A stretch of 64,000 nucleotides of DNA from NCBI RefSeq assembly GCF_005405285.1, contig NZ_BJDT01000001.1, positions 34,726 to 98,725 of the forward strand, in the 5' to 3' direction. This DNA is from Weissella sagaensis. Its GTDB lineage: Bacteria > Bacillota > Bacilli > Lactobacillales > Lactobacillaceae. A program made the position numbers and the translations under genes. Within the stretch, counting starts at the first letter, position 1. The number at the start of each line of letters is the position of its first letter. The notes under the pieces are model-generated. The model saw only the letters and a program-made list of their open reading frames with translations. It was not told the origin of the DNA and ran no database searches. Shown piece by piece: positions 34,156 through 42,348 of the stretch.

Positions 34156-34761
34156 ATGCAGAAAAAATTAGATGAACCCGATATTGAAACTTTGGCAAAG
34201 AAGGATATATTTGCAAAGGTAGCTGATGGCGATTGGTATCAATATGCCAAAGAACCGCAGATACAAGCGATTGTTAAGGCAAGTACACAAGCGATTCAAC
34301 GAATTAATCAGATAGCTGTTACTGACACGCAAGAGGCGTTGCGCCAAATACATGCGTTAGCACCTAATATAGCCAATGATGTTGAGTTTTATTTTCCGAT
34401 AACTAATATTGAGCACCCGAATAATTTGTATATTGGTGAGGGAACCTTTATCAATTTAAATTTTACTATTTTAAGCGCTGGTAAAGTTACAATTGGAAAG
34501 AATTGCTTCTTAGGACCAAATACACAGTTGTACACCCCTAATCATCATCCACGAAATAAAGTGTTGCGTCGGGCTGGTTGGCAGTATGATTTGCCAATTA
34601 CAATTGGCGATGATTGTTGGTTTGGTGGCTCGGTAATTGTTTTACCAGGAGTGACGATTGGCGATAATGTCGTTGTTGGTGCTGGAAGCGTTGTAACGCA
34701 TGATATACCTAGCAATACGGTTGTTGCAGGTAATCCTGCTAAACCAATTCGTTATGAATGA
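34156..34761 (+). CDS. Maltose/galactoside O-acetyltransferase family protein
   Basis: 201 residues. An N-terminal helical part (1-85) is longer and more diverged than usual. The left-handed beta-helix covers about 95-198 (LYIGEGTFINLNFTILSAGKVTIGKNCFLGPNTQLYTPNHHP, ITIGDDCWFGGSVIVLPGVTIGDNVVVGAGSVVTHDIPSNTVVAGNPAKPI). The catalytic His lies in PNHHP. It acetylates a sugar or similar acceptor; the acceptor is unknown. It is convergent with a second member of the family. Confidence 0.88.
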   Translation: MQKKLDEPDIETLAKKDIFAKVADGDWYQYAKEPQIQAIVKASTQAIQRINQIAVTDTQEALRQIHALAPNIANDVEFYFPITNIEHPNNLYIGEGTFINLNFTILSAGKVTIGKNCFLGPNTQLYTPNHHPRNKVLRRAGWQYDLPITIGDDCWFGGSVIVLPGVTIGDNVVVGAGSVVTHDIPSNTVVAGNPAKPIRYE

Positions 34762-34793
34762 TAAAGTGTTGGAGTATGAAAGTAATCTAGCGT

Positions 34794-34840
34794 AAAAAAG
34801 TAGTAACTTGCCTGATTTATCAGCAAGTTACTACTTTTTT
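34794..34840. terminator. Bidirectional terminator between two acetyltransferase genes
   Basis: AAAAAAGTAGTAACTTGC / GCAAGTTACTACTTTTTT, about 18-bp arms. Confidence 0.92.
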
Positions 34841-34852
34841 CATTATCACGAG

Positions 34853-35449
34853 TTAAATAAAATCTTTACCAACAAAACCAGTTTTATCTGTATCGGTAAT
34901 TTTTCGTAAAATGCGGCAAGGATTACCAGCTGCAACAACGTTATTTGGAATATCGTGTGTCACAACGCTACCAGCACCAATAATCACATCATCGCCAATG
35001 GTGACCCCTGGTAGGACCGTAACGTTGGCGGCTAACCAGCAACGATTGCCAATCGTAATTGGTTTGGCGATGCACCCGCCAATTTCACGTTCATGAGCAT
35101 CAAATGAATGGTTGCTTGTATACAAACCGACCTTTGGACCAAATAAAACACGATTCCCAATGGTGACCTTAGCGCCATCTAAGATGACCGCATCATAGTT
35201 GGCATAAAAATAGTCGCCCACATGGATATTACGACCAAATTCGCAACGGAAATTTGGATTAATATCAGGTTGTAGACCGGCACTTCCAAATAAATGACGG
35301 ATTAGTTGCTCTTTTTTCACTGGGTCTGTTTCTTGGTTGAGTTCGTTGGTTAGCTTTGTAGATTGCTTGCGCTCGGCCACTAGGATTGGATCCAAATCAT
35401 TATATGTTTTACCCGTGGCCATATAGGTGAATTTTTCATCTAAATTCAT
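34853..35449 (-). CDS. Maltose O-acetyltransferase family protein
   Basis: 198 residues. MATGKTYNDLDPILVAERKQSTKLTNELN is the canonical maltose acetyltransferase N-terminal domain. The beta-helix runs from about 70 (FGRNIHVGDYFYANYDAVILDGAKVTIG) to NVVAAGNPCRILRKI, with the catalytic His in TSNHSFD. It uses acetyl-CoA to acetylate hexoses or disaccharides. ATG 35449 has SD GGGGGA; an internal start at MATGKT is possible by homology but lacks an SD. Confidence 0.92.
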   Translation of the reverse strand: MNLDEKFTYMATGKTYNDLDPILVAERKQSTKLTNELNQETDPVKKEQLIRHLFGSAGLQPDINPNFRCEFGRNIHVGDYFYANYDAVILDGAKVTIGNRVLFGPKVGLYTSNHSFDAHEREIGGCIAKPITIGNRCWLAANVTVLPGVTIGDDVIIGAGSVVTHDIPNNVVAAGNPCRILRKITDTDKTGFVGKDFI

Positions 35450-35523
35450 TATATATCCCCCAAAATTATAAGTATAACTAGCATAGCATAATTATCTTTG
35501 CTGGCTAAATAATAACAAATAGG

Positions 35524-35553
35524 TTGACAAATGATTTTAAATTAGATTATTAT
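35524..35553 (+). promoter_or_regulatory. Promoter of the leader-peptide/aminotransferase transcript
   Basis: TTGACA (35524-35529), an 18-bp spacer, TATTAT (35548-35553). It lies 33 bp upstream of the leader ATG. Confidence 0.75.
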
Positions 35554-35585
35554 GAGAATACAATTAAAGCCGAAGGAGTTATATT

Positions 35586-35648
35586 ATGAAAAATCATCGT
35601 ATATCACAAGTAAATAGTTGGCGTTATTACTTTCGTTTCTTTATGTAG
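35586..35648 (+). CDS. Putative 20-residue aromatic leader peptide
   Basis: ATG 35586 has an excellent SD (AAGGAG at 35573-35578). The peptide is 20 residues, MKNHRISQVNS then WRYYFRFFM, and stops at TAG 35646-35648. Six of the last nine residues are Trp, Tyr or Phe, a composition typical of attenuation leaders for aromatic amino acids. It is followed at once by alternative hairpins and a terminator upstream of an aminotransferase gene. A free-standing small peptide such as a toxin is less likely given this arrangement. Confidence 0.7.
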   Translation: MKNHRISQVNSWRYYFRFFM

Positions 35649-35701
35649 TGTTTGCATCACATTAATACAGGTGCAAACACGAAACACATGTTTGCACCTG
35701 T
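35649..35701 (+). promoter_or_regulatory. Mutually exclusive hairpins after the leader peptide
   Basis: Segment 1 TGTTTGCA (35649-35656) can pair with TGCAAACA in segment 2 (35672-35679). Segment 2, extended as ACAGGTGCAAACA (35667-35679), can instead pair with TGTTTGCACCTGT (35689-35701), 13 bp. The two structures exclude each other, as in classical attenuators. Segment 1 begins directly at the base after the leader stop codon. Confidence 0.68.
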
Positions 35702-35786
35702 GGGAAATGAAAGCTATTTAGAGTGGCTTTAAAAGATCCTGCAGGTTTAGGAAAAATCTGTAGGGGAATTATATTTGGTTATGGAT

Positions 35787-35822
35787 GACCCCCGGATTAT
35801 TTCTATCTGGTGGGTCTTTTTT
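35787..35822 (+). terminator. Attenuator-type terminator upstream of aminotransferase
   Basis: GACCC and CCGGAT pair with ATCTGG and TGGGTC around a 7-nt loop, followed by six T. It lies 50 bp before the aminotransferase start. AGGGG at 35762-35766 could pair with the CCCCC in its 5' arm as an alternative fold. Confidence 0.75.
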
Positions 35823-35871
35823 GTATTATTGGCGCTTGTTGTAATGAAAATAACCAAAGAGGTAAAACATA

Positions 35872-37044
35872 ATGGAAATGACAAACTATTTAAATCGACA
35901 ATTAGCAGGTGTTAAAGCTTCTGATATTTTGAATTTTGCAAATTTTGCACAACAAATTCCAAATATTATTAACTTCACATTGGGGGAGCCTGATTTTAAT
36001 ACACCAGAACATATTAAACAGGCAGCAATTCAAAGTATTCATGATGATCATTCACATTATGCACCAGCAAACGGTACATTAGCTTTACGTGAAAATGCTA
36101 GTACGTTTTTGGCAAATAAATATCAACAACACTATACACCGGATGAAATTATTGTGACGCAAGGGGCAACAGAAGCACTTTATACTGCAATTGTGTCAGT
36201 TTTAAATCCTGGTGATAAAGTTATTATTCCAACACCAACATTTCCCTTATACATTGCAGATGTTACGGTAGCTGGTGGGCAACCAGTATTGGTTAATACA
36301 GCAGCGACAGGATTTAAACTAACACCTGAGTTATTAGCAGAAACGATTACCCGTGAAGGTGAAGCTGTTAAGATGGTTATTTTGAATTATCCAAGTAATC
36401 CAACGGGTGTTGTGTACTCACCAGAAGAGTTAAAAGCTTTAGCAGATGTACTACGTGATAAGCCAATTTTTGCATTGTGTGATGAAATTTATAGTGAATT
36501 ACATTATGATCAACCACATGCGTCATTAAGTGCTTATTTACCAGAACAAACAATCTTAGTAACCGGTGTGTCTAAATCACATGCTATGACGGGTTGGCGA
36601 ATTGGTTTATTGGGTGCACCACAATCATTAATTAACGAATTAAGTAAGATTCATCAATTTACGATTACAAGTACAGCAACGGTGACTCAGGATGCTGCGG
36701 CTTCAGCTTTGGGGCAAGGAAAAGATGATGCGTTACCTATGAGAGATGCCTATAGTACACGTCGTGATTATATTTTGGCGACATTAGATGATTTAGGGTT
36801 TATAACGGTTAAACCAGAAGGCGCATTTTACATTTATACAAAAATTGCACCAGATTTGGAACAAGACGATGAAAAATTTGCTTATGATTTAGCAGAAAGA
36901 GGATTAGTTGCTGCAGTACCAGGTTCATATTTTGGCCCAGGTGGTGAGCATTACTTACGTTTGAGTTATGCAACGAGTATGGCTGAAATTAAGCAAGGTA
37001 TGACTAATTTGAAAAATTATGTTGCACGACAACGTACAGAATAA
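35872..37044 (+). CDS. PLP-dependent aminotransferase, aromatic type likely
   Basis: 390 residues. FTLGEPDFNTP, NYPSNPTGVVYS, ALCDEIYSELHYD, the PLP lysine in TGVSKSHAMTGWRIGLLG and Arg in YLRLSYATS are fold-type I class I markers. It resembles the AraT/PatA group of lactic acid bacteria. The upstream leader peptide is rich in Trp, Tyr and Phe, which supports aromatic amino acids as substrates; that is an inference. SD AGAGG precedes ATG 35872. A D-2-hydroxyacid dehydrogenase follows 19 bp downstream. Confidence 0.88.
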   Translation: MEMTNYLNRQLAGVKASDILNFANFAQQIPNIINFTLGEPDFNTPEHIKQAAIQSIHDDHSHYAPANGTLALRENASTFLANKYQQHYTPDEIIVTQGATEALYTAIVSVLNPGDKVIIPTPTFPLYIADVTVAGGQPVLVNTAATGFKLTPELLAETITREGEAVKMVILNYPSNPTGVVYSPEELKALADVLRDKPIFALCDEIYSELHYDQPHASLSAYLPEQTILVTGVSKSHAMTGWRIGLLGAPQSLINELSKIHQFTITSTATVTQDAAASALGQGKDDALPMRDAYSTRRDYILATLDDLGFITVKPEGAFYIYTKIAPDLEQDDEKFAYDLAERGLVAAVPGSYFGPGGEHYLRLSYATSMAEIKQGMTNLKNYVARQRTE

Positions 37045-37063
37045 TTCAAAACTAGGAGATAAA

Positions 37064-38056
37064 ATGACAAAAATATTATTATTGAGTGTACGACCAGATG
37101 AACGAGCTGCAATCAACGCATGGGCGCAACGACATCCAGATATCGATGTTACAATGTCAGAAGCAGAATTACATTCCGATACGGTTGAACAAGTTGCCGG
37201 ATATGATGGTTTAGTAATTCAACAACGTAGTCAAATTGAAGCAGATGTTTACCCACGTTTGCATGCCTTAGGTGTTAAACAGATTACCACAAGAACAGCT
37301 GGCTACGATGTAATTGATCTAAAAGCAGCACAAGCAAATGATTTAGTCGTTAGTAATGTACCTGCGTACTCACCACGTTCAGTAGCAGAGTTGGCTTTGA
37401 CACATACGATGCGTTTAATTAGGAAACAAGAATTAGTGGATCAACGTGTGCGTGAACAAGATTTTCGCTGGGACGGGTTACAAGGTAGCGAAATTCATTC
37501 GCTAACAATTGGTATTATTGGTGCTGGACGTATTGGAGGTACATCAGCAGGATTATTTCATGCATTAGGAGCGAACGTCATTGCTTATGATATTAAGCCT
37601 AATCATGACTTAGATGATATTTTAACGTTTAAATCATTAACAGAGGTGTTGCAACAAGCTGACGTTATTTGTTTGCATGTGGATTTAAACGAAACCTCAA
37701 TAGATTTAATTGATGCAGATGCTTTGTCATCAATGAAATCAACTGCTTATTTAGTAAATGAATGTCGTGGACCAGTTGTGGATACTGATGCGTTGATTAA
37801 GGCATTGGCAAATAAGCGTATTGGTGGGGCAGCACTGGACACAATGGTTGGTGAAGAAACGTTCTTTAATTTCGACTTACGAGGTAAAGTATTACCTAAT
37901 GAAAATTTAATCCGATTACGTGAATTTGATAATGTTATTATTACACCACACGTTGGTTTTTATACAAATATTGCTGTACAAAATATGATTGATATTAGTT
38001 TAGACGATACCTTAGCAATCATTACGGAGGGTAATTGTAAACACTTAGTTGGATAA
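37064..38056 (+). CDS. D-2-hydroxyacid dehydrogenase (D-LDH/phenyllactate-type)
   Basis: 330 residues, clearly paralogous to the protein at 26507 (NVPAYSPRSV, GIIGAGRIGG, ITPHVGFYTN). The NAD loop is followed by AYDIKPN (Asp, NADH preference). The catalytic set is Arg in NECRGPVVDT, Glu in TMVGEETFF and His in TPHVGFY. With an aromatic-type aminotransferase ahead of it in the operon, reduction of phenylpyruvate or 4-hydroxyphenylpyruvate to the D-hydroxy acid is a likely role. ATG 37064 has SD AGGAGA; the upstream in-frame start at 37019 overlaps the aminotransferase gene. Confidence 0.9.
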   Translation: MTKILLLSVRPDERAAINAWAQRHPDIDVTMSEAELHSDTVEQVAGYDGLVIQQRSQIEADVYPRLHALGVKQITTRTAGYDVIDLKAAQANDLVVSNVPAYSPRSVAELALTHTMRLIRKQELVDQRVREQDFRWDGLQGSEIHSLTIGIIGAGRIGGTSAGLFHALGANVIAYDIKPNHDLDDILTFKSLTEVLQQADVICLHVDLNETSIDLIDADALSSMKSTAYLVNECRGPVVDTDALIKALANKRIGGAALDTMVGEETFFNFDLRGKVLPNENLIRLREFDNVIITPHVGFYTNIAVQNMIDISLDDTLAIITEGNCKHLVG

Positions 38057-38061
38057 TATAG

Positions 38062-38097
38062 AAAAAGCCTAATCTCGTAAAAGAGATTAGGCTTTTG
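38062..38097 (+). terminator. Terminator of the aminotransferase-dehydrogenase operon
   Basis: AAAAGCCTAATCTC / GAGATTAGGCTTTT, 14-bp arms. Confidence 0.92.
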
Positions 38098-38101
38098 ATT
38101 A

Positions 38102-38117
38102 TGTTTCATGTGAAACA
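38102..38117. other. parS-like site 2
   Basis: TGTTTCATGTGAAACA is a perfect 16-bp palindrome with outer sequence identical to the parS consensus and CATG in the centre. It abuts the stop codon of the PEBP gene. Confidence 0.7.
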
Positions 38118-38621
38118 TTAGCGACTACGAGCAGGTAGATCTAATGAAGCATCTGCCAATACATGACCGTTAATAGCTCGTCTGAAATCATTTAAAAAGT
38201 AACCGGGTGTCAAATCCAATTGATCGTCTAGCGCAAATACTTTTAATGTATAATCGTGTGTTTTATCAGGAGGCATTGGTCCAACGTATCCTTGTGTAAG
38301 TGCTGGATTATCTTGATGATATTGCGCATACTTTGAATTGGTTCCTGGTACGTATGAAATGTCACTGTGAGCTATATTTTCTGGAATATCTGCGACAGGT
38401 AAACTAGCAGCTAACCAGTGAATCCAAACAAAACCTGCCACTGGAACTGAATCATAATCAACAAAAACAACCGCAAGTGACCGAGTACCAGTTGGTATGT
38501 CAGTCACTTTAATTGGAAAGTTGGTTGTTGGTGTATCATCTAATCGGTTTTCTGCGGGTGCAAATTTTGCATATTTATCAGGTAAAAAATGATTATCATC
38601 TAGGGATACATGAATTTTCAT
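38118..38621 (-). CDS. YbhB/YbcL-type phosphatidylethanolamine-binding-like protein
   Basis: 167 residues. FAVVFVDYDSVP-like (LAVVFVDYDSVPVAGFVWIHWLAASLP) and GYVGPMPPDKTHDYTLKVFALDDQL are the two ligand-pocket motifs of bacterial PEBP/RKIP proteins (usually D-x-D-x-P and G-P-x-P-P-x-G-x-H). The family function in bacteria is unclear. SD GGAGG precedes ATG 38621. Confidence 0.88.
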   Translation of the reverse strand: MKIHVSLDDNHFLPDKYAKFAPAENRLDDTPTTNFPIKVTDIPTGTRSLAVVFVDYDSVPVAGFVWIHWLAASLPVADIPENIAHSDISYVPGTNSKYAQYHQDNPALTQGYVGPMPPDKTHDYTLKVFALDDQLDLTPGYFLNDFRRAINGHVLADASLDLPARSR

Positions 38622-38703
38622 AAAAATAGCCTCCGTCCTTATTTACTAAAGTCAATTTATCATAATAATGATTGTTAATTGTGAGATTGATTATTTTGTT
38701 TAA

Positions 38704-39630
38704 TTAATTTAAAGTAACATCCTCACGAGCATGAATTAATTCAGTAATTAATTCGTTAACAGGTGTAGGAATATTTAGTTCTTTACCCATACGAGCAATT
38801 GCGCCATTTAGATAATCTATTTCGGTACGTCGTCCAGACGCAATATCTTGATGCATTGATGGATAATGATCACCGGCTTGATCAGGTGCAAGGGCGGCGT
38901 TAATTGTCGTTAAGGCAAGCTTTTCAGTTAGTGGAATACCTTTGGCTTTCGCTACTGCTTCGAATTCAAGGACCACTTTATCTGTTAAAGTAGGCACATA
39001 GTGACTCATGTTTAGATCCATTACTTTGCAATCTAGTAAGGTACAAAAAGTATTTAATACACTGTTAAGACAAGCTTTTTTCCAAATTGATAATAAAACA
39101 TTGTCGCTTACGCGCGGATTTAATTTCGCATTAGTTAATGCGTCATTAATCGCGTTCAATGTTTCATGTGAAACATTATCAATTGCCTGGAATTCAATAT
39201 AACCTGAACCATTTAAAATGATAGAACCGGGTCCTACTAATTCACTAGTCCATAGGGTCGTTCCCACTAATAAAGGTGACTTTGGTGCAAACTTTTGGAT
39301 TGTTTCTAGGTTACCGATACCGTTAGATAGGCAAAGAATTGCTGTGTCTTTATCCAATAAGTGAGAAATCTTTTGCAACATATCTTCAAGCTGCATGGCT
39401 TTGGTGAACAATAAGATCAAATCATAGTTATCATGAATGTCCTTAGGAAAGGCAGCCGGAATTTGAACAAATTGTTGTGTATCGTTTATTTCAACAGAGA
39501 GGCCCTTATTGTTAATTGCCGCAATATGCTCTGGCCATAGGTCTAGTAAGGTGACATCATTGCCTGATTGTTGGAGCATGTAGCCAAAACGACTACCCAT
39601 TGCGCCACTACCTGCAATTGCAATTTTCAT
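38704..39630 (-). CDS. 2-dehydropantoate 2-reductase family protein (PanE-type)
   Basis: 308 residues. GSGAMGSRFGYML is the NADP loop, LSNGIGN the pantoate-site motif, and WKKACLNSVLNTFCTLL carries the catalytic Lys and Asn. The Glu of TEIDYLNGAI is also present. The standard role is ketopantoate reduction for pantothenate. In Lactococcus a PanE homologue reduces branched 2-oxo acids, and the neighbouring 2-oxo-acid genes make that a real alternative. A parS-like site lies inside the coding region (39160-39175). SD GGAGG precedes ATG 39630. Confidence 0.87.
   Translation of the reverse strand: MKIAIAGSGAMGSRFGYMLQQSGNDVTLLDLWPEHIAAINNKGLSVEINDTQQFVQIPAAFPKDIHDNYDLILLFTKAMQLEDMLQKISHLLDKDTAILCLSNGIGNLETIQKFAPKSPLLVGTTLWTSELVGPGSIILNGSGYIEFQAIDNVSHETLNAINDALTNAKLNPRVSDNVLLSIWKKACLNSVLNTFCTLLDCKVMDLNMSHYVPTLTDKVVLEFEAVAKAKGIPLTEKLALTTINAALAPDQAGDHYPSMHQDIASGRRTEIDYLNGAIARMGKELNIPTPVNELITELIHAREDVTLN
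39160..39175. other. parS-like site 3 (inside a coding region)
   Basis: TGTTTCATGTGAAACA, identical to the site at 38102, encodes part of DNVSHETL in the PanE-type gene. ParB sites inside genes are normal in Firmicutes. Confidence 0.7.
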
Positions 39631-39645
39631 GATATATCCTCCAAT

Positions 39646-40578
39646 TTAGTTGGTTGTTTCACCAATTAGTAGTTCGGGAACTATGTAAACAGATTGGACA
39701 GTTTTTCCAGATAATTCGTCTAATAATAATTGGACCATCTGTTGTGCAATGTCCTTTAAGGGTTGTTTTACGGTCGTTAATGATTGTTCTGCTAGTTGAT
39801 GTACATAAATGCCATCAAAGCCGACGATGCCGACATCACGAGGAACAGATAATCCTTGATGGATACAGGCACGCAATGCACCTAGGGCTAGACGGTCAGT
39901 AGCTGCGACAATACCGGTTTGGGGCATTAGCGATTGACCAATTAAAAATTCTCGTGAAACATGTTCATCATTAGCTAGCTTATATATTTGAATCGGTTTT
40001 TCAGCTGTTTGCATAGCTTGTCGATATCCAGCTTCTCGATTGAGTTCAAAAGCCTCGTCGACGTCCATGCCTAAAAATAAAATGTGTTGATAAGATTGTT
40101 TTAGTAATAGTTCAGTTGCTAATTGTGTACCGATAGTGTTATCGATATCGACAGCAGTAATGCCAGGCTCACTACCGTATATTACTACTGGGACTGATAA
40201 ATTACGCAAAGCGTCATAGTCACTGTGACGAACACCACTGACTAGAAAGCCATCCACATTTGTGACGTCAAAATTACGTTCATGACGCATTTCAAGTGTG
40301 TAGCCATATGACTGTAGTACATCAGTTAAATGTATTAACAAATGAGCGTAATAAGGCTCAATTTCGTCAACATTGTCTAGTAGAATGAAGGCAATGTTAT
40401 AGTGACGATGGTTGGCTAATGCACGACCAGCACGATTTTGAACGTATCCTAGTTGATTAATGACACGTTGTACTTCAGTTCTTATTTCCAAAGAGACTTG
40501 TTCGGGATGATTAATAACCCGTGACACAGTCATCTTGGAAACATGGGCACTACGAGCAACATCTGATAACGAAACCAT
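39646..40578 (-). CDS. LacI-family transcriptional regulator
   Basis: 310 residues. The N-terminal HTH VSLSDVARSAHVSKMTVSRVINHPEQVS and hinge NRAGRALAN are typical. The periplasmic-binding-like core follows (NIAFILLDN, VVAATDRLALGALRA, VGIVGFDGIYVH). It is divergent from a disaccharide-type MFS permease, which it probably represses through the TGTTAACGGTAACA site. The inducer is unknown; maltose- or sucrose-type sugars are likely from the transporter class. ATG 40578 is chosen with SD GGGGTG. Confidence 0.9.
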   Translation of the reverse strand: MVSLSDVARSAHVSKMTVSRVINHPEQVSLEIRTEVQRVINQLGYVQNRAGRALANHRHYNIAFILLDNVDEIEPYYAHLLIHLTDVLQSYGYTLEMRHERNFDVTNVDGFLVSGVRHSDYDALRNLSVPVVIYGSEPGITAVDIDNTIGTQLATELLLKQSYQHILFLGMDVDEAFELNREAGYRQAMQTAEKPIQIYKLANDEHVSREFLIGQSLMPQTGIVAATDRLALGALRACIHQGLSVPRDVGIVGFDGIYVHQLAEQSLTTVKQPLKDIAQQMVQLLLDELSGKTVQSVYIVPELLIGETTN

Positions 40579-40683
40579 AATATACACCCCAATAATATTG
40601 TTTAATGATTAAATAAATCATAACACGAATAGACAATAGCAAACGATTTGTTTAAACGTTGAATGAACATTGTGTGAAAAATA

Positions 40684-40697
40684 TGTTAACGGTAACA
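40684..40697. promoter_or_regulatory. LacI-type operator
   Basis: TGTTAACGGTAACA is a near-perfect 14-bp palindrome centred on CG, lying between the divergent lacI-type gene and the MFS permease gene. Confidence 0.62.
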
Positions 40698-40749
40698 GTG
40701 AAAATACACTTTCATAATTTGATCATAAAAGCTATAGTTTAACTTGTTG

Positions 40750-40763
40750 TTAAAGCGCTTACA
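40750..40763. promoter_or_regulatory. cre-like site upstream of the MFS sugar permease
   Basis: TTAAAGCGCTTACA differs from the CcpA consensus TGWAANCGNTNWCA at one position. It lies 41 bp upstream of the start codon. Confidence 0.55.
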
Positions 40764-40803
40764 TGAAAAATCATTGCATGCAAGTAGATTAAGGAGTTAA
40801 ATT

Positions 40804-42156
40804 ATGGAATCATTTAAAAATAGTTTGGGGAAGAAACGTTTACCAACGTTATCAATTACAACTTTGATGTTGATGACATTTGGAAATCTAGGAACTTCGA
40901 TGGCTTTTTCATTACAAAGTGCCAATATGGGACGTATTTTTCAAACTTTAGGGGCAGATCCTACTAAATTAGGGTTCTTTTTTATTTTGCCACCATTAGC
41001 AGGTATGGTTGTCCAACCATTAGTAGGGTATTTTTCTGATCGTACGTGGATTCCTAAAATCGGGCGGCGACTACCTTATCTAATTTTAGGTGCCACTGTG
41101 GCTATTATTGTGATGATGTTATTACCAAATGCTGGTTCTTTTGGTTTTAAAGCATCAACGGCTTTGTGGTTCGGGGCTGTTGCCATTTTATTTATGGATT
41201 TGTCTTCAAACATGTCAATGCAACCATTTAAGATGATGATTTCGGATATGGTAAATGACAGCCAAAAGGATATGGCTTGGTCATGGCAAACAATTTGGGG
41301 AAACATTGGTGGTGTTATTGCTAATTTATTTCCATTCTTTTTTACAGCAATTGGTGTTGCAAATGTTGCTGCTCAAGGTGAGTTACCAGCGTCGGTTAAG
41401 TGGTCATTTTATGTTGGGTCGATTATTCTAGGTATTTCTGCAGCATTTACGATTTGGAAAGTTGATGAATATGAACCTGGTAAATATGCTGAATATCATG
41501 GTATCGCTGAGAATGCTGAAAAAATTAATATGGTTAAACTTATCAAAAAAGCACCTAAAGTATTTTGGACGTTAGGCATTGTGCAATTCTTCTGTTGGGC
41601 AGGATTTCAGTATTTGTGGACCTATGGAACGGGGGCTATTGCACAAAATATTTGGCATACAACCGATGCAGCTTCAGGATCCTTTCAGTCAGCAGGTAAC
41701 TGGTTTGGCGTGTTATCATCAATTGAAACAGTTGCTGCCATTATATGGGGATTGATGATAACGCGTTTGAATAATAAAACCCGTAAACCAGCTTATACGC
41801 TAGGATTATTGTTGGGTGCTGTTGGTTTCTTTATATTAGCAGTGACGGGTTCAAAGACCATGTCAGTAGTAGCTTTTATTTTGCTCGGCATTGCATGGGT
41901 AACGATGAATGCCATTCCATTTACAATTTTAACAAATGCATTGGATGGTAAGCATGACGGTACTTATATGGGGTTATTTAACACATGGATCTGCTTACCA
42001 CAAATTGTGGCATCAATTGTATCATTTGCACTTTATCCATTGTTAGGTAACCAAATGCCACATATGATCTTGGTATCGGCCATATTGTTTATTATAGGTA
42101 GCCTTAGTGTGTGGTTCATTAAAGAATCTTCGGTTGAACGAGGCGATTCGTTTTAA
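40804..42156 (+). CDS. MFS disaccharide permease, SLC45/MalT-like
   Basis: 450 residues with 12 hydrophobic segments. FGNLGTSMAFSLQSANMGRIFQTLGADPTKLGFFFILPPLAGMVVQPLVGYFSDRTW and RIGRRLPYLI-like (KIGRRLPYLILGA) are hallmarks of the sucrose/maltose proton symporter group, with the R-x-G-R-R motif. The partner regulator is LacI-type. No glycoside hydrolase or phosphorylase gene lies nearby. SD AAGGAG precedes ATG 40804. Maltose is the most common substrate of close homologues in LAB, but this is inferred. Confidence 0.85.
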   Translation: MESFKNSLGKKRLPTLSITTLMLMTFGNLGTSMAFSLQSANMGRIFQTLGADPTKLGFFFILPPLAGMVVQPLVGYFSDRTWIPKIGRRLPYLILGATVAIIVMMLLPNAGSFGFKASTALWFGAVAILFMDLSSNMSMQPFKMMISDMVNDSQKDMAWSWQTIWGNIGGVIANLFPFFFTAIGVANVAAQGELPASVKWSFYVGSIILGISAAFTIWKVDEYEPGKYAEYHGIAENAEKINMVKLIKKAPKVFWTLGIVQFFCWAGFQYLWTYGTGAIAQNIWHTTDAASGSFQSAGNWFGVLSSIETVAAIIWGLMITRLNNKTRKPAYTLGLLLGAVGFFILAVTGSKTMSVVAFILLGIAWVTMNAIPFTILTNALDGKHDGTYMGLFNTWICLPQIVASIVSFALYPLLGNQMPHMILVSAILFIIGSLSVWFIKESSVERGDSF

Positions 42157-42299
42157 AAAAATACTTTGTTGTTTTAATCATTAACGACTTCATTTATGCT
42201 AGTCAACATTATGGCAATTTAATAAGTGTTTACTGATAGAATATAAGTTGTGATGTTTTTATTGCAGTTATGAGCGGATGTAAATTTCTAAAAAAATAG

Positions 42300-42335
42300 A
42301 GCAGGTAAGAAATATTATTTTCTTACCTGCTTTTT
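42300..42335. terminator. Bidirectional terminator
   Basis: AGCAGGTAAGAA / TTCTTACCTGCT followed by TTTTT, between convergent genes. Confidence 0.88.
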
Positions 42336-42348
42336 AACTTATCGTTGT

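Noticed and set aside
34156-35449. Two adjacent sugar acetyltransferase genes, considered as part of an exopolysaccharide cluster
   Set aside because: They are convergent single genes with a shared terminator. No glycosyltransferase, flippase or polymerase genes are nearby.
35649-35822. Leader upstream of the aminotransferase, considered as a third T-box
   Set aside because: No AGGGTGG-x-ACCGCG box and no stem I motifs. The features fit a leader-peptide attenuator instead.
39945-39965. CGTGAAACATG half-site in the LacI-family gene, considered as a sixth parS
   Set aside because: Only one arm fits; the other has four mismatches. It is explained by the SREFL codons.
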